This document shows, piece after piece, positions 24,678-33,800 of a DNA stretch of 64,000 nucleotides. The position numbers were made by a program, and so were the translations under genes. Position 1 is the stretch's first letter, and each line of letters begins with the position of its first letter. Source of the stretch: a candidate division WOR-3 bacterium (GTDB lineage Bacteria; Hydrothermota; Tepidihabitantia; SM23-42); the NCBI GenBank assembly GCA_029858255.1, contig JAOUFJ010000009.1, positions 1-64,000 of the forward strand, written 5' to 3'. The notes under the pieces were generated by a model. That model had not been told where the DNA came from. It saw only the letters and a program-made list of their open reading frames with translations, and searched no databases.

Positions 24678-25526
24678 ATGGAATTTGATAATCTTTTAAC
24701 CAGCGCTTTTGGTTTCGCCGAGAAGTTGATACTCGAACTGCTGCAGAGAGGGGAGAGTGTTTATGCAATTTACCCGACCCCAAAAGACGTACCGATGTCT
24801 TTTCTTGGCAAGAAGAACATAAAATATGGTTTCTTGAAATTCGAGCATGACCCGATTCTTGAAAAAACATTACCCAGAAGGGTCAAGCACATTTTCCATA
24901 TCTTTGATATGTACGGCGGCAGGTTTTCGAAAGTATTCAAAGCCAATACACTGGCCACGCTGCTGCTGTTGGACTGGGCCAAGAACGTTGGCGCTGAGAG
25001 TTTCACACATCTCTCGAGCGGAGAAGTCTATGGCAGAGGCAAAGACCTGACTGAGGAGGCTGCTCTCGAACCACATGGGTTCTATGCGACTACGAAATAC
25101 CAGGCAGAGATGTTCTTCAAATACTATCAGCGGGCACTCAGGATAAGTACAGTCCGCTTATTCTTTCCTTTTGGTAGTGGTGTTGAACAGGGTTTTCTCT
25201 TCGACCTCGCACGTGCCGTCAAATCCGGGAATCCTGTGGAATCGACGTATGATCAGATCAGCCCCACGTTTGGCGACGATATTGTTGCTCCCCTGTTGAA
25301 GATCCACGACCGCAAACAGGTTGGTGTTTACAACTTATGTGGTAGCCCGATAAAAGTTGAAACGATTGTCGAGAAGATAAGACAGATAATAGGAAAAGAA
25401 CCCAGCAAAATAACGGTAGAAGAGAACGAACTGACCGGGAACGCCAGACTTGCCAGAGAGAAACTTGGTTATGTGGAAACCTCAATTGATGATGCTCTGG
25501 AGCGCGCATTTGTGCATATGAAATAG
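24678..25526 (+). CDS. NAD-dependent epimerase/dehydratase family protein
   Basis: A 282-residue extended short-chain dehydrogenase-like protein. The substrate side is well kept: HLSSGEVYG, the catalytic-type YATTK (near residue 136) and VRLFFPFGSG. The N-terminal nucleotide loop reads LLTSAFGFAEKLI where the family has a TGATGFIG pattern, so two of the three glycines are lost and cofactor binding may be altered. No Shine-Dalgarno precedes the ATG, which follows the -10 box by 5 nt. The genes downstream suggest a role in surface-glycan or sugar-nucleotide metabolism. Confidence 0.85.
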   Translation: MEFDNLLTSAFGFAEKLILELLQRGESVYAIYPTPKDVPMSFLGKKNIKYGFLKFEHDPILEKTLPRRVKHIFHIFDMYGGRFSKVFKANTLATLLLLDWAKNVGAESFTHLSSGEVYGRGKDLTEEAALEPHGFYATTKYQAEMFFKYYQRALRISTVRLFFPFGSGVEQGFLFDLARAVKSGNPVESTYDQISPTFGDDIVAPLLKIHDRKQVGVYNLCGSPIKVETIVEKIRQIIGKEPSKITVEENELTGNARLAREKLGYVETSIDDALERAFVHMK

Positions 25527-25592
25527 CGCAACTGTTTCATGTATGGCCTGCTGTTTTTCCTCTGTAATTAAATTTGACATATATAGACATTT

Positions 25593-27023
25593 ATGACTGA
25601 TCTGTTACTGGTTAATCCAAAAGAGGCAGGAGCGTTCTTTGAACGAATGCCGCCTCTGGGTCTTGCATACATCGCTGGAAAACTCCAGACCCGTGGCTAC
25701 TCCGTAAAAATCGTGGATTTTGAAGTAGATAGACGCCCGTTAACGTACTGGCTGGATTTGTTTCAGCCAAAATATCTTGGCATTTCTGGCACCAGTCATA
25801 CTCGCTTTGAGTCGTTTCGATTGGCAAATGAAGCAAAGGCTTATTCACCGGAGATTGTGACTATTTATGGAGGCGTGCATGCCACTTTCACCGGCGTCAA
25901 TACCCTTCGGCGGATAACCGAAATCGACTATGTTGTATGTGGTGAAGGTGAAGATACAATCGTAGCGCTGCTTGATAAACTATGCGCTAGTGAAGAACCC
26001 GAAGATGTTTGTGGTATATGCTATCGAAAAGGTGAGGACATCGTACAGACGCGTCCGGCACCGCGCGTCAACCCGCTCGATAGTCTACCCAAACCAGCAT
26101 ATCAACTGCTGAATATGGAACAGTATTCAGTAGAAATGGATTTTCTGGGTCGTAGAGCGATTTCCCTTCTGACCTCACGGGGTTGTTATGCAAAATGCAG
26201 TTTTTGCTCTGCCAGTAGGATGTTCGGACATAAGGTGACGACTCATTCTGCTCAACGTATGCTCGATGATGTTGAATTTCTTTTCAGTAGCTACGGGTAC
26301 GAGGGTCTGAAGATTTTTGATAGCACCTTTACCATGAAGAAAGAACATGTTTATGAATTCTGTGATGAGATAACGAAACGCAAACTCAATTTCCCGTGGG
26401 AATGTGAGATAAGAATCGGCTCGGTCGATCTTGAAATGCTTGAGAAGATGAGAGATTCAGGATGTTACTATGTCAATTTCGGTGTTGAGTCCGCAAGCCA
26501 GCGCGTCCTTGATCTGATGCGTAAAGCTATTAGAGTCGAGCAGGCAGTCGAACTGCTGAATCTGTGCAACAGTGTAGGTCTGCGTACCAAGGTATTTTTC
26601 TCGTTCGGACATATTGGCGAAACAATGGATGACGTGGAGAAGACTTTCGAGTTCATCGACGAGCATGCCGGTGAGATATCGACCGTGGCCAGCGGTGCTG
26701 GTGTGCGTGTCTATCCGGGAACTTATCTGGAAGAATATGCCTTCAAGAATAGTTTTTTACCCAGCGATTTTGAGTGGAGTTTACCCTATGATGACCCGCG
26801 ACTTGACAACATTATGCAGACACGGTCGATACCAGTGCTGGTCCAACCGCAACTTGGCTATGATGAACTGGAAAGTATTGCGCTACAGGTATACTCACGG
26901 AAGTTCAGAGGTTGGAAGGGATTCAAACATGGTGTGAAAAAGGTAACTGATTGGAATAAGCTAAAGAAACTCTCACGGCTGCTGAGGATAAAAATGAGAA
27001 ATTTCTTATCGGGGAGGGATTAG
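25593..27023 (+). CDS. B12-binding-domain radical SAM protein
   Basis: A 476-residue protein. Residues about 1-140 form a cobalamin-binding Rossmann-like domain (MPPLGLAYIAGKLQTRGYSV, TIYGGVHATF), and residues about 185-400 form a radical SAM core with CYAKCSFC near residue 199. Relatives carry out methylations or ring rearrangements on lipids, cofactors or natural products; the substrate is unknown. The usual B12-binding DxHxxG motif is not clear, as in many members. No Shine-Dalgarno precedes the ATG, and a TATATA lies 7 nt upstream. The next gene, a glycosyltransferase, starts 4 nt after its stop. Confidence 0.88.
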   Translation: MTDLLLVNPKEAGAFFERMPPLGLAYIAGKLQTRGYSVKIVDFEVDRRPLTYWLDLFQPKYLGISGTSHTRFESFRLANEAKAYSPEIVTIYGGVHATFTGVNTLRRITEIDYVVCGEGEDTIVALLDKLCASEEPEDVCGICYRKGEDIVQTRPAPRVNPLDSLPKPAYQLLNMEQYSVEMDFLGRRAISLLTSRGCYAKCSFCSASRMFGHKVTTHSAQRMLDDVEFLFSSYGYEGLKIFDSTFTMKKEHVYEFCDEITKRKLNFPWECEIRIGSVDLEMLEKMRDSGCYYVNFGVESASQRVLDLMRKAIRVEQAVELLNLCNSVGLRTKVFFSFGHIGETMDDVEKTFEFIDEHAGEISTVASGAGVRVYPGTYLEEYAFKNSFLPSDFEWSLPYDDPRLDNIMQTRSIPVLVQPQLGYDELESIALQVYSRKFRGWKGFKHGVKKVTDWNKLKKLSRLLRIKMRNFLSGRD

Positions 27024-27027
27024 TTAC

Positions 27028-28092
27028 GTGCGTATCTTGCACCTTTCATTTGAGAACTTCCAGGACGTGCCTGGTTTGTTGAGTAGAAGTCACAGCTATT
27101 TTGGCGACAAGGGTTGCTTGACGACGATGGTCCGTTCCCGGCTTGGTTTTCCAAACGGAATTTGTTTGCATTACCCGTTTCTCGATTCCGGGTTTCCAAG
27201 TAGCCTTTCGAGGATTTTGGGTCGGTACAACGTCAATGTAATGGAAACCGAGTTGAGGCTTAAAGTGAAAGGCGAAAATCCTTTAGAAAGGTTGTATTTC
27301 AAAGCCCGGGATTACACCTGGCTCTATAGATTGAGCCGCGCGTGGCGCCGCTATGAGCTGGACAGTTTTGATATCTACCATTTTGACGGGGATGTTCCTT
27401 TCATTTACGGTGACCGGATCCTGAAGAAGCTAAAAGGGAAGAAGCTCGTCACGCACTTCTTTGGAAGCGAGCTCAGAAAATGGGGTATGAATTCCTTTTT
27501 GCACGAACACGCCCACCTGAGGTTCACTTCGGAGTTAGACCATACAAAGATAGATCCAACGCTTTTCTTCGTGCCTATTCCTTACGAAGTTGGTAATATC
27601 AAAGCCCGCACGCGCGAGAACAAGGTGTTACGTGTCGGGCATTCGCCGACACGCAGGACCGCGAAAGGTACTGGAGATATTATTGAAGCGGTGAACCGAA
27701 TAAAGAAGCATCTGAACTTCGAGTTTCTGCTCATTGAGGGTGTATCCCATAATAAATGCATGGAATTGAAGGCTATCTGTGATATTGGTATCGATCAGAT
27801 CGGCAACTACGCCGGAACCGGATACGGCCGCAGCGGATTGGAATTTCTCGCGCTCGGGGCACCCACGATTACGGAAATTCCGGATGAATACGAGAGACTG
27901 CTACCCGGTCATCCATTTGTCAAAGCTACAAAAAGGGATTTCGAAGAAGTACTTTCGAAATTGTTGCGCGACCATCAATTACGTGAAAAGAAACGTAAGG
28001 AAGGTTTAGAGTGGGTACATGAATTCCCGCATCCGAGACGGATAATCTCAGAAATATACAAGGAATATCGCAGAATAGGTTGGATTCATTGA
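27028..28092 (+). CDS. Glycosyltransferase-like protein (GT-B fold)
   Basis: A 354-residue protein with a GT-B arrangement. The C-terminal half has VGHSPTRRTAKGTGDIIEAV and a YGRSGLEFLALGAPTITE sugar-nucleotide-site region like GT4 enzymes; the N-terminal acceptor domain is divergent. It probably transfers a sugar to a lipid or polysaccharide. The start is GTG with GGGGAGGG about 10 nt upstream, and the gene is coupled to the radical SAM gene before it. Confidence 0.75.
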   Translation: MRILHLSFENFQDVPGLLSRSHSYFGDKGCLTTMVRSRLGFPNGICLHYPFLDSGFPSSLSRILGRYNVNVMETELRLKVKGENPLERLYFKARDYTWLYRLSRAWRRYELDSFDIYHFDGDVPFIYGDRILKKLKGKKLVTHFFGSELRKWGMNSFLHEHAHLRFTSELDHTKIDPTLFFVPIPYEVGNIKARTRENKVLRVGHSPTRRTAKGTGDIIEAVNRIKKHLNFEFLLIEGVSHNKCMELKAICDIGIDQIGNYAGTGYGRSGLEFLALGAPTITEIPDEYERLLPGHPFVKATKRDFEEVLSKLLRDHQLREKKRKEGLEWVHEFPHPRRIISEIYKEYRRIGWIH

Positions 28093-28108
28093 ATATACCA
28101 ATTGCATA

Positions 28109-28136
28109 TTGACAAATATGTATTTTGCATTAGAAT
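28109..28136 (+). promoter_or_regulatory. Promoter before the isoprenoid/sprA operon
   Basis: TTGACA (28109-28114), 16-nt spacer and TAGAAT (28131-28136); the ATG of the prenyltransferase is 17 nt further on, with no Shine-Dalgarno. Confidence 0.65.
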
Positions 28137-28153
28137 TACGTTCTTGAAATATC

Positions 28154-29023
28154 ATGCAGAAATTTGCTTTTGATGAATATTTGGCGTGTCAGAAAAATCT
28201 GGTGGATGCGGATCTGAAGAAATTTTTTTCGCAGAAGAATGCGCTGTTTGACATCATGTACTATTCGGTTGATGGCGGCAAACGGATAAGACCCATACTT
28301 GCGATTGCAGGATACGAGGCATGCGGTGGCAGTGATACCGGCGCGATAATGCCCATTGCATGTGGTCTTGAGTTGATCCATACCTATTCTCTGATCCATG
28401 ACGACCTGCCGGCAATGGACAATGATGATTTTCGAAGAGGCAAAGCATCGGCCCATCGGAAGTTCAACGAAGCGACAGCGATCCTTTCCGGTGATGCTCT
28501 ATTTGCCTATGCCTTTGAGTTGTTCAGCAGCGGTAACGACTATGCGCCCGAGAAATTGGAAGTGATCAGAGTAGTCAGTGAAGCTGTCGGCCCGCAGGGT
28601 GTAGTGCATGGGCAAATGCTCGATATATGCGATATGGAACAGCAGCCGAAGGTTTTGAGAAGCATACACCTGAACAAGACTGCCAAGTTCCTTGCGGTGG
28701 CAATCAAGGTCGGAGCAATAATGGCGGGTGCATCAAGGACGGTGATCGAAAAATTGCACGGTGCGGGTATCTGTTTGGGGATGCTCTTTCAATACACCGA
28801 CGACATATTGGATGTAGTTGGAGATAAAAACGCCCTTGGCAAGACGCCGGGAAAAGATGAGGCGAGCGGTAAGCTGACTGCACCTGCTGTTTACGGTCTC
28901 GAAGGTGCACGATTCAGGGCGCAGCGTTACGCCGATCGTGCAAAGGTTCAATTCAGAGAGCTCGGAAACGAATTTGAGTTTTTCTGTCAGATGACAGATT
29001 TTGTGTTGAATCGTTCGTTTTAG
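28154..29023 (+). CDS. ispA: Polyprenyl diphosphate synthase (farnesyl/geranylgeranyl type)
   Basis: A 289-residue all-helical trans-prenyltransferase with the first aspartate-rich motif DDLPAMDND (near residue 82), the second DDILD (near residue 215) and GGKRIRP near residue 38. It condenses IPP with allylic diphosphates to C15 or C20 products; chain length cannot be fixed by eye. It is followed 15 nt later by dxs, a pairing common in bacterial isoprenoid operons. Confidence 0.93.
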   Translation: MQKFAFDEYLACQKNLVDADLKKFFSQKNALFDIMYYSVDGGKRIRPILAIAGYEACGGSDTGAIMPIACGLELIHTYSLIHDDLPAMDNDDFRRGKASAHRKFNEATAILSGDALFAYAFELFSSGNDYAPEKLEVIRVVSEAVGPQGVVHGQMLDICDMEQQPKVLRSIHLNKTAKFLAVAIKVGAIMAGASRTVIEKLHGAGICLGMLFQYTDDILDVVGDKNALGKTPGKDEASGKLTAPAVYGLEGARFRAQRYADRAKVQFRELGNEFEFFCQMTDFVLNRSF

Positions 29024-29038
29024 TCATATAAGGAGAAG

Positions 29039-30895
29039 ATGTCATTACTGACAAAGATCAAAGAACCAAAAGACCTCAAGGGTCTGACGCTTGAGCAACT
29101 AGAATCATTGGCCAAAGAAATACGTGCCGAGATAGTCAACACATGCGCGAATACCGGCGGACATGTCGCGCCTTCATTGGGTGTTGTGGAATTAACACTT
29201 GCCCTTTATGCAGTTTTCGATGCCGAGCGCGATAAGATCATCTGGGACGTTGGACATCAGACCTACACGCAAAAACTGATCACAGGCCGGGCGAAAAGGT
29301 TCAAGACTCTGCGAACGTATCATGGAATTAGCGGTTTTCCCAAACGCAGCGAGTCAAAGTACGATGTTTTCGATACAGGACATTCTTCAACTTCCCTTTC
29401 CGCGGCAACCGGGTTTGCCCTGGCTCGCGATTTTCGGGGTGATAATTACAAGATCGTGAGTGTAATAGGCGACGGCTCACTTGGTGCGGGTATGGCTTTT
29501 GAAGCTCTCAATCACATCGGTCATTTGAAAAAAGACATAATCGTTGTTCTTAATGATAACGAACATTCGATTGGAGAGAGTGTAGGCGCGCTCTCCCAGT
29601 ATCTTAATAAGGTCATAACGACGAGAACCTATAATCGTTTTCGAGATGATCTTTGGAAATTTCTCGGACGGTTTCCACCTTATTTCCGTGACCGGGGAAG
29701 GAATGTGGCAAAGAGGATGCAAGAAGGTCTCAAAGGACTTTATGCGCCATCGATCATATTTGAAGAGCTGGGATTCAGATATATCGGGCCACTGAACGGT
29801 CATAAACTTGGGCAGTTGATAGATACTCTCTCAAGACTAAAAGAGGTTCGCGGTCCATGGTTTGTACATGTCGTAACCAAAAAAGGTAAGGGCTACGAGC
29901 ATGCCGAAAAATGCCCTGAGGTATTTCACGGAATCGGTCAGTACTGTGTGGAAACCGGTGAGGTGAAGAAGAAATCCACTTCATACACCAAGGTTTTCGG
30001 TGACGCAATAGTGCGATTGGCCAAGCAGAACGATAAGATCGTGGCCATCAGTGCGGGGATGACCCTCGGTACCGGTCTAAAAAAATTCAGTCAGGAGATC
30101 CCCGGAAGATTTTTCGATGTTGGCATTACTGAGCAGCATGCCGTTACAATGGCTGCTGCACTCGCCCTCGATGGTTACATTCCGGTATGTGCGATATACT
30201 CTACTTTCCTGCAGCGTGCTTACGATCAAATCATCCACGATGTGAGTTTACAGAAAGCGCCAGTCATCTTTGCTGTTGACCGGGCTGGACTCGTGGGAGA
30301 AGACGGCCCGACGCACCACGGTCCGTTTGACCTGTCTTATTTCAGTTGCATTCCGAATATCGTTGTTTCGTCACCCCGAAACGGGACAGAGCTTATTGCG
30401 CTGCTTAAGACGGCGGTGCAATACCGGCAAGGACCTTTTGTGATACGATATCCAAGATCATCCTGCGTGTTGGATGACGAAGATCCTGCCCCGCTGTCGA
30501 TCGGAACATGGGAAACCATATGTGATGGCAGGAATTTGGTCATCGTAGCCACAGGTTCCATGGTCGAAGAGGCGCAGGGTGCTCTCACAATATTGAAGAG
30601 AAAGCGCTTACGTCCGAGCCTTGTCAATGCACGTTTTATAAAGCCTCTCGACGGCGCGTTGCTCGATAATCTGATGAAGAAGAACAAGACTATCGTAACG
30701 GTCGAGGAGAATGTGTGTCACGGTGGCTTGGGTAGTCTTGTTTCCGAATATTGCGGCGAGAGGAATGCCAGGGTAAGAGTTCGCTGTATCGGTTTACCAA
30801 ACAGTTATGTCGAACACGGCGCCAGGCAGATATTGCTGAAAATCACACAGCTTAACGCGGAGGGTATTGCAGAAAGAATTCTTTCAATTTTATGA
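29039..30895 (+). CDS. dxs: 1-deoxy-D-xylulose-5-phosphate synthase
   Basis: A 618-residue thiamine-diphosphate enzyme of full length, first step of the MEP isoprenoid pathway. Visible are DVGHQTYTQKLITGR (His of the active site), GDGSLGAGMAFEALNH (ThDP-binding GDG...N), FDVGITEQHAVTMAAALA and the transketolase C-domain. AAGGAG precedes the ATG. Its product feeds the ispA enzyme encoded just upstream, and its cofactor is made by the thiamine genes elsewhere in this window. The stop codon overlaps the next start (ATGA). Confidence 0.97.
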   Translation: MSLLTKIKEPKDLKGLTLEQLESLAKEIRAEIVNTCANTGGHVAPSLGVVELTLALYAVFDAERDKIIWDVGHQTYTQKLITGRAKRFKTLRTYHGISGFPKRSESKYDVFDTGHSSTSLSAATGFALARDFRGDNYKIVSVIGDGSLGAGMAFEALNHIGHLKKDIIVVLNDNEHSIGESVGALSQYLNKVITTRTYNRFRDDLWKFLGRFPPYFRDRGRNVAKRMQEGLKGLYAPSIIFEELGFRYIGPLNGHKLGQLIDTLSRLKEVRGPWFVHVVTKKGKGYEHAEKCPEVFHGIGQYCVETGEVKKKSTSYTKVFGDAIVRLAKQNDKIVAISAGMTLGTGLKKFSQEIPGRFFDVGITEQHAVTMAAALALDGYIPVCAIYSTFLQRAYDQIIHDVSLQKAPVIFAVDRAGLVGEDGPTHHGPFDLSYFSCIPNIVVSSPRNGTELIALLKTAVQYRQGPFVIRYPRSSCVLDDEDPAPLSIGTWETICDGRNLVIVATGSMVEEAQGALTILKRKRLRPSLVNARFIKPLDGALLDNLMKKNKTIVTVEENVCHGGLGSLVSEYCGERNARVRVRCIGLPNSYVEHGARQILLKITQLNAEGIAERILSIL

Positions 30896-33800
30896 TCTTT
30901 CTATTTTCTCTTGCGATATTAGCACAATTTACCACTCCCTTTGATGAGAGATTGTACATCGATGCCTACGGTGAATTCGTTATATACGCCCGGTATTTTC
31001 AAGGAACCCTGGTCAGTATCGATACTGTAAAGACGATCGAGGATTACATATCCTCTGGTTTCTATACGCGCAACCAGGGACTGTTGCTCAGAGAGTTGAA
31101 GCAGGACATGGCAGAGAGCGGAGGTTACGCAAATAAGGGGCTGTTCGGAACTTTCGAGATTCCCCTACCAAAGGGCGGCTTCAGCGATTTCATGGGCGAA
31201 ACAGGAAAACTTGATGTCGGTGGCTATGTCAAGATTACCCTCGGCGGCAGTGAGACTTTTGTTTCTAACGTGCCCGGATTGGTCGGTCCATCACTCTGGC
31301 CTGAGTTGGAGATGAATCAGGAAATGGCTATCAATCTCGACGGCCAGGTCGGCGACCGGGTGAGGGTATTCATTGACCATAATTCCGAACGGATCAATGA
31401 GAGCCAGAATAAGATCACCGTGACTTACCAGGGGCGCGAAGATGAAGTTATACAGGAAATCCAGGGCGGCGACACTGAGTTGAAAATCCCGACCACGACC
31501 TATACCGGAGACATCCCTTCGCACCGTGGTCTTTTTGGCATAAAATCAAGCGCCAAATTTGGACCGGTGGATCTTGTGGCAATCGCCTCTAATGAGCAAA
31601 CCCAACATCAGGAAATCGATATCGAAGGTAGTGTGCAGGCACAGGCCGATACGATATGGGACCGCGAGTATCAGAAACGCAGATTCTTTTGGCTGGGTAC
31701 CAACGAAACAATAATCCCAGAATCTCTGCAGGTGTACATTGATGATAACAATTTTCAGAACAACAATGTAGCCGGCGGCATCACCCTCTACGGGACGGCT
31801 TATGTTGATGTTAATGGCGATGATATTATTCCCGATGATACCCTGCAGTCTGAAGTTGGCTATTTCACTTTGAAATACCTTGAGCAGGATTACATATTCA
31901 TCCCGGGTAACAATATCGTTGAACTCAAGCAAGGTCTTCAGAAGGACGCTGAGGTTCTCGGCGTAAAATATAGTCTTCTGCGTAATGGACAGATAGTAAA
32001 TGTTGGCGGCATAGTGCAGGATACAGTGGTGCTGAAACTTGTATGCCCGAAGAGCCCGGATAGTACATCGGTCACCTGGCAGTATGAGTTGAGGAATTAC
32101 TATCAGATAGTGGCTCCTGGGTCGCGGCTTGATTCATTGAAGATCTTCTATATCACACCTGGTGGACAGCACAGAGACCGCAATGATGTCGGTGATACAT
32201 ATCTTGAAATTCTGGGACTCGACGATAACAAGGATGGAAGGGTCGATGATTATTTTGGCGAGTACGGGTTTGACGCAGGCCGTGGTCTTCTGATTTTCAG
32301 AGATTCACTACCCTTTGCATCCGACACGCTGGACGACCCCGATCTTGAAATCTACGAGAATCCATATTACATGCAGGGGCGCGGAAAGTATTATCTATAC
32401 AAGAAGACAGTTGAATCCCGTCCCGTATTTTCACTGCCACCGAATGTTGTTGATGTGACGGTATACGTCGACGGTTACGAACAGACTGAAGGCGTGGATT
32501 ATTACGTCAATCTTGATCTCGGGGAACTCGAGTTCAAGAAAGTCATACCGCCTACCGCGCGCGTCAAGATACACGTTGAATATGCACCGTTCTTCTCGGC
32601 GGCTCAAAAATCGCTTATCGGCGTGAGAGCAAGCATGAAGTCCTTTGGTGATGCGTCACTCGGTTCTTCTTTCTTCTATCGGACCGAGTCTTATCCAACG
32701 GATCGCGTGCGGCTGCGGGAGGAGCCTTTTAATCGCATGGTTTGGGAAGCGGATATGTCTTTACCACAGAAACTGCCGTTCCTTACAAGAGCCGTTGACT
32801 GGCTTCCCTTGGTCCAGACCGAAGCCGAATCGAAAATCAATTTGAATGTCGAAACTGCTTATTCGATCTCCGATTTGAATTCCAAGGGTGAAGTGTATCT
32901 CGACGACCTGGAATCATCAACGATAGTGACTAATGAGATTTCGATCACGTACAGTGATTGGGTTCAATCATCAAGGCCAGTAGGCATGCTACAAGATGAT
33001 CTAGCTATCGAAAGAATACTCTGGTATAATCCGCGAGGTGCTGAGGTTCTTACTGCCGGAGATATCTATCTAGACCCGCTTGATCCAAATGAAACTGCTC
33101 ATGTTTTGAGACTTGTATTCAATCCTGACGACCTGTCGTCGTTCGCTGGCTTAATGCAGTATATGTACAGCGCGAATTTCGATGATTGCGAAAATCTCGA
33201 GTTTATCGTAAGGGGCAATGGTGGTCGTATCCATGTTGACCTGGGTCAGGAAATGGCCGAGGACCAATTACGGCGCAATAGCACTGGAATACTGGTCGGT
33301 GTCGGTGTTCTGGATGATGAGGACCGCGACCACAATGGTTCATGGAACGAAAGCAGTGAGGATACCGGATATGATGGTGTCTTTGGTGTTGATGAGGAGA
33401 ACGTGGCCGGCGATGACGCAAATGATGACTATACCGAAAGTGACTATACCGGAGGTATAAATGGCAGTGAGAGTAATCATCTATGGAATACGGAAGATAT
33501 CAACCGTAATGGAATTCTGAACGTCGACAACATTTATTACAGTTATGTAGTCAATCTGGATTCCACAGAATTCATGGTCGAAAATGCAGGTCTTCAGGAA
33601 GGTTGGACGATGTTTCGCATCCCGATCAAAGACACGATGGCTTTTGACACTGTATTGGGGCAACCGGATTGGCGTACCATCAGGTATGTACGTATCTGGC
33701 TGGAGAATTTCTCTTCTGCCGAAACACTTGAAATATATCGTCTTTTTGCCACGGGCAGCAGATGGAAGAATTATGGTGTCAATGGAGATCTTTCGACGTG

